Shown here one piece after another: positions 1 through 6,935 of a stretch of DNA of 64,000 nucleotides. Position 1 is the stretch's first letter; every line of letters starts with the position of its first letter. Both the position numbers and the translations under genes were made by a program. Under the pieces are notes generated by a model that saw nothing but the letters and a program-made list of their open reading frames with translations, was not told where the DNA came from and made no database searches. Source of the stretch: Maribacter spongiicola (GTDB lineage: Bacteria > Bacteroidota > Bacteroidia > Flavobacteriales > Flavobacteriaceae); NCBI RefSeq assembly GCF_004364165.1, contig NZ_SOAY01000010.1:1019098-1083097 (forward strand), read 5' to 3'.

Positions 1-165
1 ATCGAGAAAAAGGAAGATTCAAAAAATTATATGGATTGTTTGATCAGTTCTCCAACTAAAAAAGAAGCTAACGGTTTCTATTCATTAAAGCTAGAACCAG
101 GTTTTGGTTTAAATATAGATACAGAAGGCTTGAGGAAAGTATCTGCCAAATATATTACAGTCTAG
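1..165 (+). CDS. C-terminal 54 codons of an unidentified protein
   Basis: An open frame runs in from the left edge and ends at TAG (163-165). The visible tail contains the stretch PGFGLNID followed by a basic, amphipathic end (LRKVSAKYITV). A Gly-rich turn like this near the C-terminus is reminiscent of enolase-superfamily dehydratases and epimerases, but 54 residues are too few to assign a family. It converges on the RadC-like gene. It could be the chromosomal gene flanking the mobile element or part of its cargo. Confidence 0.5.
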   Translation: MEKKEDSKNYMDCLISSPTKKEANGFYSLKLEPGFGLNIDTEGLRKVSAKYITV

Positions 166-228
166 ATTATGGGGGAAATTTACTATTTAATTCAAACATT
201 TTATCTTAGAGATTAGCATATATGGGGC

Positions 229-257
229 GAAAAAAAAAGGGGGTCATATGACCCCTT
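229..257 (-). terminator. Intrinsic terminator overlapping the stop codon of the RadC-like gene
   Basis: Read on the minus strand, the palindrome GGGGTCATATGACCCC (240-255) is followed directly by a run of T. The TGA stop codon of the gene (244-246) lies inside the stem, so the terminator is built into the coding end. Confidence 0.75.
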
Positions 258-699
258 CATCTTTCATTGAGCTATGTTTCTCTCTAGTGATTACTATGCT
301 ATCGACAAATCTTATATCAAAGTAATTACAGGCTATTTCTAATTTTTTACTAACGGCAATATCTGCTTTTGAAAATTTTGTTTGACCGCTAGGGTGATTA
401 TGAACCAGTATTATACCTGTAGTAGGTAGCATTATAGCATCTCTGACAATGGCTTTTATTGGTATTAAACAGGCTATGTCTGTACCAGAGCTTGCATGAT
501 GTACATTTATAACTCTGTTTTCGTGATTCAGATGAATTACCTTGACAACTTCATGGTCGTCCATAACATGGTCGAAATAGGGTCTAATAAAATCTGCTGC
601 GTCTTCTGAACTGGAGATTTTCTGTGCTTGTTGTTTAGTTCGTTTGTAGTTTACGGTTAACTCTCCTACCAAATTCTTGTAAATGGTCACTTTTTTCAT
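244..699 (-). CDS. RadC-like JAB/MPN domain protein
   Basis: A 151-residue protein of the RadC family that lacks the N-terminal helix-hairpin-helix of chromosomal RadC, as is usual for copies carried on mobile elements. A complete JAMM zinc signature is visible: H100-N-H102-P-S-G, then S110 and D113 with the canonical HxH-x7-S-xx-D spacing, after an upstream acidic strand. The residues fit a metal-dependent isopeptidase or hydrolase, but the substrate of RadC proteins is unknown and the old link to DNA repair is not well supported. Short RadC copies are frequent on Bacteroidota integrative elements and phages, and here it lies next to a mobilisation module. Its stop codon is inside a terminator hairpin. 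Confidence 0.9.
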   Translation of the reverse strand: MKKVTIYKNLVGELTVNYKRTKQQAQKISSSEDAADFIRPYFDHVMDDHEVVKVIHLNHENRVINVHHASSGTDIACLIPIKAIVRDAIMLPTTGIILVHNHPSGQTKFSKADIAVSKKLEIACNYFDIRFVDSIVITREKHSSMKDEGVI

Positions 700-1003
700 T
701 TTAAATGATTTTTAGATTGAACAATATTTGCGCAATCACAAGTGGTAGTAAAATTTCAGCTCTAAAGGAAACGGAATAAATAAGAGCGAATCATGAGCCT
801 GGTTTATGCCGTAGTCTTTTGATGGGAATATTTTACGTGCTTAATTTTGTGTAGATGTTGTTATGATATTCTTCTCTTATTTTGTTTTTAATGTATTGAA
901 AATCTGCATATTATACATTTTAGGATGCAATTAGCACAAATTTATTATCAATCGATAGTCGTAGTGGATATCTTTTATCTATAAACAGAAATAACCTATT
1001 ATT
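700..1003. other. Intergenic region without a recognisable gene
   Basis: About 300 bases separate the divergent RadC-like gene and the 217-residue unknown gene, so it should hold both promoters. The only local structure I see is the palindrome TTGCGCAA at 728-735, upstream of the RadC-like gene. No exact TAnnTTTG box was found for either gene. Confidence 0.4.
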
Positions 1004-1657
1004 ATGGCTACCAATATATTTGCATACTTTAATTTAACCGTTCGTGAGGCAGAAGATTTTTCAGGTGATGAACCAAGGTTGTTAATTGCTTTCGTAACTC
1101 TAGATGTTAATGGTCCTGGTGATGTCCAAGTTGATGTTATAAATACTGATAAACTGGGTTCTGGAATGGATGATGAGGATAATGTTCGAGGGATGGTGAC
1201 TTCAACAAATGCACCTACTATAGATGCTCCTTTTGTCGGGTTAATTGTAATGGCAATAGACAACGATAAATCTCGGGGCAGTCACAGAGTAAATCATTTA
1301 AACAGTTTCCGTGAAAGCGTACAAGAAGTTTTCACTTCACTTCATCAGCAACCGGGTGGTATACCTAGAATAAATACAGAAATAGGAAACAGTTATTCTG
1401 AAAGACAGCTAGAAGTATTGCAATCAATTCGAGAATCATGCAGTAATCAGTTGCAAAGGCATTGGTTAATTAGAGATAGAGATGATATTATTGGACTAAC
1501 ATCGGTTAACATCTTTAGTGATTTAGGTAATCAATTTCATGATTCTGGCTTAGCAAGCGATGGACACACTTTCAATTATAGAAAAAGATTTCTTAATATT
1601 TTTGGAGGTGATGGTCTTTACAATGTGAACTTTACATTAACAGCAAATAATTTGTAA
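1004..1657 (+). CDS. Unrecognised 217-residue protein
   Basis: I do not recognise a family. The protein starts MATNIFAYFNLTV without a signal peptide or membrane segment. The first 95 residues alternate hydrophobic strands with acidic turns (EDFSGDEP, DVNGPGD, GMDDEDN, AIDNDKS), which suggests a beta-sandwich with possible metal-binding loops. Residues 95-160 look helical (ESVQEVFTSL, RQLEVLQSIRESCSNQLQ). The end returns to strands rich in Gly, Asn and aromatics. It stands alone on the plus strand between minus-strand element genes, which is typical of cargo with its own promoter. Its last 21 bases overlap a small convergent gene. A secreted, effector or toxin role cannot be judged from sequence. 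Confidence 0.75.
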   Translation: MATNIFAYFNLTVREAEDFSGDEPRLLIAFVTLDVNGPGDVQVDVINTDKLGSGMDDEDNVRGMVTSTNAPTIDAPFVGLIVMAIDNDKSRGSHRVNHLNSFRESVQEVFTSLHQQPGGIPRINTEIGNSYSERQLEVLQSIRESCSNQLQRHWLIRDRDDIIGLTSVNIFSDLGNQFHDSGLASDGHTFNYRKRFLNIFGGDGLYNVNFTLTANNL

Positions 1658-1786
1658 TGAAGCTGTATTTCCGCCATCGTAACTTGGATGAGGATTAATT
1701 TGTTTGTCAATGCTATAGGTCGTTTCACAAATTAAACAGGTGGATGAGTGATTATCACTCTTGAATGTTTTTATCTCTTTGTTCAT
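1637..1786 (-). CDS. Small Cys-rich protein, possible zinc ribbon (49 aa)
   Basis: ATG at 1786 opens a 49-residue frame ending at TAA (1637-1639). It contains a C-x2-C pair (TCLICETTY) and ends in CC, so four cysteines are available for metal. The residue mix (Asp, Lys, Ser, Thr, Pro) is like a real soluble protein rather than a random AT-rich frame. It lies 39 bases downstream of another small minus-strand gene and may be co-transcribed with it. Only its length and the 21-base overlap with the convergent 217-residue gene argue against it. Function unknown. Confidence 0.4.
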   Translation of the reverse strand: MNKEIKTFKSDNHSSTCLICETTYSIDKQINPHPSYDGGNTASLQIICC

Positions 1787-1825
1787 TTAGATATAATTTT
1801 CTAGTTAATTAGATTTTAGTGTAAC

Positions 1826-1978
1826 TTATAAAAATGATATAATACCTATTATGATTAAACCTATAAATATAATAATGGCTTGTTGGTTCATTTTTTTTAT
1901 CATGGATTTATGAAAGTTATCTAACTCCTTGGTAAATTCATTTCTAAAGACTTTAATTTCATTCTTTATTTCTTCCAT
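1826..1978 (-). CDS. Small membrane protein with charged N-terminus (50 aa)
   Basis: A 50-codon frame from ATG (1976-1978) to TAA (1826-1828). Residues 1-30 form a charged, probably coiled-coil helix (EEIKNEIKVFRNEF and so on), and residues 32-50 are almost entirely Ile, Leu, Phe and Gly, a clear single membrane segment at the very C-terminus. This layout resembles phage XhlA-like and other tail-anchored small proteins, but there is no sequence match I can claim. It sits between two other small minus-strand genes in the element. Confidence 0.6.
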   Translation of the reverse strand: MEEIKNEIKVFRNEFTKELDNFHKSMIKKMNQQAIIIFIGLIIIGIISFL

Positions 1979-2023
1979 TTTGATAAGCTTTTTTGTGATA
2001 AATAAGGAATTAGGACTTAATGA

Positions 2024-2269
2024 TTAATTGCCCCAATTGGCTAATTGTTCTTCACTAAACAAAGGTTGCTGTCTTGGAAGTTGCTTCTCTTTCTCTCTTT
2101 GCATACAGCTTTCTTTAAAGTCTCTTAGTCCACCTTCAAAAGCTAATCTGGCTGCTTCTTCATCTCGTTCTCTTAGCAATCTATAATCTGTTTGCCAACA
2201 TTTAAATCCTTCTTCATGTTGGTCTAAGTAATCAAAATCTTCAAATTCAAATTTATCTATGTAGCTCAT
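2024..2269 (-). CDS. Hypothetical acidic protein (81 aa)
   Basis: An unrecognised 81-residue protein, MSYIDKFEFEDFDYLDQ at the start, rich in Asp, Glu, aromatics and then Arg/Glu (RLLRERDEEAARLAFEGG). It has no membrane segment. It is probably a soluble helical protein. A single orientation and short spacing group it with the two smaller genes downstream (towards 1637) as a likely small-gene operon of the mobile element. Confidence 0.6.
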   Translation of the reverse strand: MSYIDKFEFEDFDYLDQHEEGFKCWQTDYRLLRERDEEAARLAFEGGLRDFKESCMQREKEKQLPRQQPLFSEEQLANWGN

Positions 2270-2337
2270 GTTCTCGTTTCTATGGTGTTAATGTTTATTT
2301 TTTAGTTATTTGAAAATAGCAGTAAAGAGGCAGACTT

Positions 2338-2499
2338 ATGAAATATGAAATTAGCCAAAAGATGCTTGGTTCAGATGAAAGCCTTATTACTAATGGTGAA
2401 ATTATCCAAAGCATAAATAATGCTCTGCGTACTATCGCTGTATTTAAAGTCATGTCTTTGAACTTTAAGTTATTAAAAATTAATCGAACAATGTTTTAG
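2338..2499 (+). CDS. Possible small protein overlapping the 3' end of the coupling-protein gene
   Basis: ATG at 2338 opens 53 codons (starts MKYEISQKMLGSDESL, ends at TAG 2497-2499). It is convergent to and overlaps the last 20 bases of the TraG-like gene, and a purine-rich AAAGAGG lies just upstream. The N-terminal half looks protein-like and the C-terminal half is basic. No family recognised; it may be chance. Confidence 0.3.
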   Translation: MKYEISQKMLGSDESLITNGEIIQSINNALRTIAVFKVMSLNFKLLKINRTMF

Positions 2500-4333
2500 C
2501 TATATTGTTAATTTCTAAATAATTATTATCCAAATCAAACTGAGATATTGAAGTTGATAGTTTTCTAATATTCTGTGCGTTATAGTTTTCTTTATGTGCC
2601 TTTTCTTTTTTTAATTGAATATGTTGATTGTGAGATTTTTTATCACCTATTATGGAATAGAATTCACCGGGCTTAAGTTTTAACAGTTCATTACTAGTTA
2701 CAGTGTACCTTTGTTGTATACTTTCAGATTGTCCGTTATTCACTTGCATATTGCCTGTATTTAATAATTCAGAAGACTTTCCTTTACTCTTTGTTTTGAA
2801 CACCTTATCATATTTTCCAAATAGTTCTGAAATCTGTTTCATACTTTCTACATTGGTAGTTCTACCGTAAAATTGAGAACCAAGATTACTGATGATAGTT
2901 TGGGCTTTTTCTTTACCGTATTTATCAAGTATTTGTGTGTAATCTTGAGTAGTAAACACAGTGGCAATTTTATTACTCCTTGCTGTTGCCGGTATTTGTT
3001 CAAATTCTGGAATGAACAAGGTTGGTGCTTCGTCAAGGAAAATGGCACTTTTGTGCTTGTCTGCTACATTCATCTTTTTAAGACAATTGTTGATTATCAT
3101 TGATATAAGTGGTGCGTAAAAGCTTGGAAGACTTGAATCGTTAACTATACACAATCGATTTGGTTTTTCTGGGTCGTTTAATTCAGGTGAGAAATCACTC
3201 TTCGATAAAATATAGAACAACTCCTTTGAAGTGAATTTTGCAAGGCTACCCTGTAGAGAGCCTATTACACCTGCTACTTGTTTCTCCGCTTTTAATTCAA
3301 TTACATTTTTAAGAGAAGATATATAAGGTAATGCTTCAAATTCTGTACTTATTTTTAATATTACTTTATCTATACTATTATTTGAAAGTCCTGCTATTAT
3401 ATGGGGGATGGTACAATAATCAGGTTTATTATTTTTCAGAAAAATTACAATTGAAGTAAAGAGGTTAATAGCTTCATCTAAGAAGTAATTATTAGTCGTT
3501 TTTTTAATTGAAGCAGGATTAAGATTATAAAACAAGGTTTTAGTCAATTCAACTACTTCTGCAGTATTTCTAATATGCGATGGGTTTAATGGATTGAACC
3601 GATCACTTAATAAGGGTTCTTTAAAATTTAAGGTATTGAATTGATTTATATTTTGAGTTTCCATCACTTCATTAGCAAATGGAGTAAGTTCCCCTTTGAA
3701 ATCATAGATGATAAAAGCAAAATTGTTTTCGATACATTGCTTCATCATGGGTTTTAATAAACTTTCTGTTTTACCGCTTCCGGCACCACCCTGAATATAA
3801 ATTCCGGCAAAAGGATTTTTAATTTCTACATTTCTCTTTTTAGTTGCTAAAATGATATTTGATAATTCTTGTGATTGCTTCCTTCTTATAAATTTAGAGC
3901 GTAAAAAGCTAAATACTTTAGGTCTGTAAAAAAGTAATGAAAGCTTTACGATACTTATAGTTATTGCGAAAAACGTATACCAATCTAAATCTATGTTGAA
4001 TAGTAAGCCTAAATCTAAAGTAGAGGGTATAGATGCAATACAGAGTACAAGGTATAGTTTGTACAACCATTTAGTTTTCCAATTCTTAAATAGCCTGAAT
4101 GTTAACAATATGCTTATGATATAAGAGAATACTAGGTAAGACGTTATTTTACCGAATGGAGTTGAAATAAACTCATTTAGCCTGCATAATTCATATGCTA
4201 CATCCATATGAATTATATAGAGAAATGAGTTTTTTATGAAATTGAATAATGCAATTAATAGTATTATTAATATTACAGCTGCCGCGGTTTTACCTAAGCC
4301 TGAGCTTTCTCTGTTTGCTTCTGAAAGTGACAT
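2480..4333 (-). CDS. TraG/VirD4-type coupling protein (mobilisation ATPase, MobC-like)
   Basis: Type IV coupling proteins link the relaxase-DNA complex to the conjugation channel. At 617 residues it has the expected layout: hydrophobic segments near residues 16-33, 63-80, 92-104 and 118-136, then a cytosolic RecA-like ATPase. The Walker A motif is GGAGSGKT (182-189), the Walker B is IFLDEA (431-436), and the region IATVFTTQD (456-464) fits the family's motif 3. It lies 11 bases downstream of the relaxase gene and belongs to the same minus-strand operon (accessory protein, relaxase, coupling protein). No mating-pair genes are present, so the element would need a helper conjugation apparatus, the definition of a mobilisable element. 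Confidence 0.88.
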   Translation of the reverse strand: MSLSEANRESSGLGKTAAAVILIILLIALFNFIKNSFLYIIHMDVAYELCRLNEFISTPFGKITSYLVFSYIISILLTFRLFKNWKTKWLYKLYLVLCIASIPSTLDLGLLFNIDLDWYTFFAITISIVKLSLLFYRPKVFSFLRSKFIRRKQSQELSNIILATKKRNVEIKNPFAGIYIQGGAGSGKTESLLKPMMKQCIENNFAFIIYDFKGELTPFANEVMETQNINQFNTLNFKEPLLSDRFNPLNPSHIRNTAEVVELTKTLFYNLNPASIKKTTNNYFLDEAINLFTSIVIFLKNNKPDYCTIPHIIAGLSNNSIDKVILKISTEFEALPYISSLKNVIELKAEKQVAGVIGSLQGSLAKFTSKELFYILSKSDFSPELNDPEKPNRLCIVNDSSLPSFYAPLISMIINNCLKKMNVADKHKSAIFLDEAPTLFIPEFEQIPATARSNKIATVFTTQDYTQILDKYGKEKAQTIISNLGSQFYGRTTNVESMKQISELFGKYDKVFKTKSKGKSSELLNTGNMQVNNGQSESIQQRYTVTSNELLKLKPGEFYSIIGDKKSHNQHIQLKKEKAHKENYNAQNIRKLSTSISQFDLDNNYLEINNIAKTLFD

Positions 4334-4344
4334 ATTATTTTGTT

Positions 4345-5235
4345 TTAAATTCCTAATTCGTTTTGTGAGTTTTTTGTTTTGGCTATTTCATTATCCTTCT
4401 CGATTGTTTTTATGACTTTGGCTTTTTCTGAAGGACTGCCATTTTTCAAAATATTTTGATTTTGAAATTTTTCTATTTCCTGTCGCTTATATTGAAATTG
4501 TTGGTCAAATGCTTTTTCATTGGCTTGAATCCATTCTTTTCTGTCAAATCCAACTTTATATTCATTGCCTCCTATTTTTCTAGTCTTATTACGTTCGTTA
4601 GCCATAGGCGAAAGCTTTAGTTTTTGAGTTTTATCTTTTCTTGAAACTATAAGGTGAACATGGCTTTGTAAACCTTTTTTATATTCACCAGACTTAACTT
4701 TACCCTGCTGTACTTCTTTATCTGTACCCTTATATTTTCTCATGTGCTCAACCTTACCATAGTAGACCAAATCTTTTCCTGTTTCTAAGCCTTTGTCCTT
4801 ACGGTTAAAATTTTTCGCATAATTGTCCATAACCTTTCTTGCATAGTCCTGTATAGCTTTATTATAGGCTTTGAATTCTTTTACATTCAAGTCTTTGATG
4901 TTCTCGATATTTCTGCCCGTTACCATCTTAGCTATTTGCTGCTGTTCTTTTTCACTGAAATTGATTGTTGGAGCGAAAAATTTAGCGTCTTCTTTTCCTA
5001 ACTTCTTTTTATTATTATCAATACTTGAGATGACTTCTGTATGACTGACATCAGATTTTTCATGAGTAAAAAACTGTTGTTTCATCGATTCAATATTCAT
5101 TTTCTTGTCCTGGTCTTTTTCCTGGTCCGACATCTTATCCAATTCCATATTTTCCTTTTCTAAATAGTTGGCTAAACTTGAACAAGAACCCGTATTATTT
5201 CCTCCAGATGAGCTATGTACTTTAGATATTGGCAT
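4345..5235 (-). CDS. Relaxase / mobilisation protein (Bacteroidota MobB-type, DUF5712-like)
   Basis: Relaxases nick one strand at oriT and lead it into the recipient. The N-terminus (GSCSSLANYLEKEN, near 17-30) is the usual start of Bacteroidota mobilisation relaxases, with Tyr25 a candidate nucleophile. The metal-binding histidine motif is HVHLIVSRKD (193-202), and EH at 164-165 lies upstream. The remainder is a basic helical tail. The start is ATG at 5233-5235; a GTG one codon upstream overlaps the TAG of the preceding gene (TAGTGATG), so translation is likely coupled to it. The coupling protein follows 11 bases downstream. Confidence 0.82.
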   Translation of the reverse strand: MPISKVHSSSGGNNTGSCSSLANYLEKENMELDKMSDQEKDQDKKMNIESMKQQFFTHEKSDVSHTEVISSIDNNKKKLGKEDAKFFAPTINFSEKEQQQIAKMVTGRNIENIKDLNVKEFKAYNKAIQDYARKVMDNYAKNFNRKDKGLETGKDLVYYGKVEHMRKYKGTDKEVQQGKVKSGEYKKGLQSHVHLIVSRKDKTQKLKLSPMANERNKTRKIGGNEYKVGFDRKEWIQANEKAFDQQFQYKRQEIEKFQNQNILKNGSPSEKAKVIKTIEKDNEIAKTKNSQNELGI

Positions 5236-5237
5236 CA

Positions 5238-5690
5238 CTATTTAAGTATCGATTGTACTCTGTTCAGTAAGCCAGTTTTATTTTTAGAATCTAAAAACAG
5301 AACTACCTCTAAATGCACCTGTCTTTGCTTTCTAATCTCCATTAGAATGTTATCGAGCTTGTCATTCGTTTCGTTGAGTTTAGAGGTTAAAAAATCTCTT
5401 TCTGCATGTACACGGTCATCATTAGATTTATGATATTGGTAAATGTCGGCACGCATAGGTTTCAAAATATCTCGTTCTTGAACCTTTAAAAAAGAGACAA
5501 TTCTATTGTCTAACTTTTTAACCAATATGGACGGATTATCCTTTAATGGTTCATTAGGATTGATACCAGTTTTCTTAAAAAACTGAATCATAGAACCTAC
5601 TAATTGTCCGAAATTAGAATTGAATTGAACTACCAATTTAGAAAGGTCTTTATGGGCGATTTCATTAACTAAGATGCTTTTTTTAGACAT
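5238..5690 (-). CDS. BfmA/BtgA-type mobilisation accessory protein
   Basis: A 150-residue protein directly upstream of the relaxase, with the composition and position of the BfmA/BtgA accessory proteins of Bacteroides mobilisable elements, which bind oriT and help the relaxase. The N-terminal 40 residues (VNEIAHKDLSKLVVQFNSNF) fit a small DNA-binding domain, and residues 90-140 (LTSKLNETNDKLDNILMEIRK and after) form a coiled coil. Its stop overlaps the alternative GTG start of the relaxase. The 120 bases upstream carry no gene and lead to a large hairpin, a reasonable place for oriT. Confidence 0.75.
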   Translation of the reverse strand: MSKKSILVNEIAHKDLSKLVVQFNSNFGQLVGSMIQFFKKTGINPNEPLKDNPSILVKKLDNRIVSFLKVQERDILKPMRADIYQYHKSNDDRVHAERDFLTSKLNETNDKLDNILMEIRKQRQVHLEVVLFLDSKNKTGLLNRVQSILK

Positions 5691-5809
5691 GGTTTATATT
5701 TTAAAGTGCTTATTATCAATTGTATAGATGCTATTTTATAAATATTCTATAAATGGCTATATGAACTAGTAGAATTAAATACCTGAATATGAGTTGTTTA
5801 GCCTCGCAG

Positions 5810-5850
5810 AGCAAGTCGGAGACAGGGGTATCGCCCCTGTCCGACTTGCT
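5810..5850. other. Long interrupted hairpin, candidate oriT or terminator
   Basis: Arms AGCAAGTCG (5810-5818) and CGACTTGCT (5842-5850) enclose a second stem GACAGGGG (5821-5828) / CCCCTGTC (5834-5841), with a GA bulge and a 5-base loop. The GC-rich stem is striking in AT-rich DNA. A T-rich stretch (TTCTTTTT) follows on the plus strand, but no plus-strand gene ends here; the primase gene ends 7 bases away on the minus strand and has no T run on its side. Its position in the 166-base gap just upstream of the mobilisation genes fits an oriT. Confidence 0.5.
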
Positions 5851-5856
5851 TTCTTT

Positions 5857-6714
5857 TTAAGAAACCTCCACTAAGTAGTCATTCACATCTTTGAAGGGTT
5901 CATATTTAGAAGAGCAATCTTGGGCAAAAGAATATTTTTCCTTTACTAGATTGGTTGTTCTTTTACCGGCATCATCGTTATCTAAGTAGCAATCTATATG
6001 GCTATATTTAGATAAAATTGTCCAGCAATTTTTCAGTTGTGAAATGGAATTTAAAATCAAATAATCTTCATCTGTATTTCTTGAAAAAAGCTCTTTGTAG
6101 GATAAGAAATCTAAAAAGCCTTCGAAGAGAAGTAGCTTTTGATTTCCATTATTAAAATGTGTTACTCCCTTGTTGCCTAGACATCCTTTAAAATATTTAT
6201 TGCGTATTTCATAGCCACCTACATCGTTTTTAAAAGCTATTGCAAAATAGGTTTTGCCATTAATGGTGTAATGAATTTCTTGGCAATAGGTCAACGCAAC
6301 TCTCGCAGTAATACGTCTCATAATCAAATACCATAGTAAGACATCATTTTCCAAATCAATGACCTTTTCAATAGTGTAATTTGGTGTCAAATCTTGTGCG
6401 GAAACGGTCGGCTTTTGAAAAGAAAAACTATTTGAATTGCTTAGAAATTCTAAAGTTTCTTTTATAGTGTAACCAGAAATTTTAATAACTAAATCAATTA
6501 CATTTCCACCGACAGCTTCGCCATGATCATACCACCGGTTAAGTTTTAAGTCCACTTTAAACGATGGCGTTTTCTCAGATCTGAACGGACTAAGAAACCA
6601 ACATTCTTTTTCTTTTGTTTTTTTAGGATAAAAACCAAGCCTTTGTAGTGTATCTATAATAGATATATCTCTAGCTGTTTTACAGTCTAGGTTATGATGT
6701 TTTTCATTTTTCAT
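5857..6714 (-). CDS. DNA primase with CHC2 zinc-finger and TOPRIM domains
   Basis: A 285-residue mobile-element primase. The N-terminal part carries the CHC2-type core: C38-W-F-L-S-P-F-R-S-E-K-T-P-S-F (38-52), then the N-x-W-x-D-x-G and GGNVIDLV (69-76) segments. The TOPRIM half shows LLFEGFLDFLS (195-205, catalytic Glu198) and CYLDNDDAGKRTT (242-254, acidic D245/D247). It is far shorter than chromosomal DnaG (around 600-650 residues) and lacks the DnaB-interaction domain, as in plasmid and mobilisable-element primases. It would prime single-stranded DNA after transfer or during element replication. The SF3-like helicase gene lies 195 bases upstream. Confidence 0.88.
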   Translation of the reverse strand: MKNEKHHNLDCKTARDISIIDTLQRLGFYPKKTKEKECWFLSPFRSEKTPSFKVDLKLNRWYDHGEAVGGNVIDLVIKISGYTIKETLEFLSNSNSFSFQKPTVSAQDLTPNYTIEKVIDLENDVLLWYLIMRRITARVALTYCQEIHYTINGKTYFAIAFKNDVGGYEIRNKYFKGCLGNKGVTHFNNGNQKLLLFEGFLDFLSYKELFSRNTDEDYLILNSISQLKNCWTILSKYSHIDCYLDNDDAGKRTTNLVKEKYSFAQDCSSKYEPFKDVNDYLVEVS

Positions 6715-6935
6715 GATTAATAGTGTTTTAAAATTAAAATTGAGGTTTTGATGATAATTGTTGATATTAGCAGTATGAATGGGCTTTGCTCAATTCATCA
6801 TTATTTCATCAATCATCAAAAAGCCCTTTTTTCTTCATCAGTATTTTTTTGATGATAGTTTGATGATAAAATGATGACGATGTAGTTATTTGATTTTCAA
6901 TGACTACAATCACTCTATCATCATTTCATCATAAA
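6715..6935. repeat. TGATGA-rich iteron-like block, candidate replication origin
   Basis: Short TGATGA/TCATCA units recur on both strands: in TCATCATTATTTCATCAATC (6797-6816), in TTGATGATAGTTTGATGAT (around 6848-6866), in ATGATGACGATG just after, and again as TATCATCATTTCATCATAA over the end of the helicase gene. GGGCTTT (6781-6787) and AAAGCCC (6820-6826) form a stem around the first cluster, followed by a T run. Repeats of this kind between a replicative helicase and a primase suggest initiator binding sites, though no Rep initiator was identified. Confidence 0.45.

Noticed and set aside
979-1263. Minus-strand frame of 94 codons over the start of the unknown 217-residue gene
   Set aside because: It is the mirror of the plus-strand gene, is Ser/Thr/Pro-rich without domain features and has no independent support.
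5810-5850. Simple terminator of the primase gene
   Set aside because: The T-rich tract lies on the plus strand while the primase is on the minus strand, so the hairpin does not fit its terminator; recorded as candidate oriT instead.
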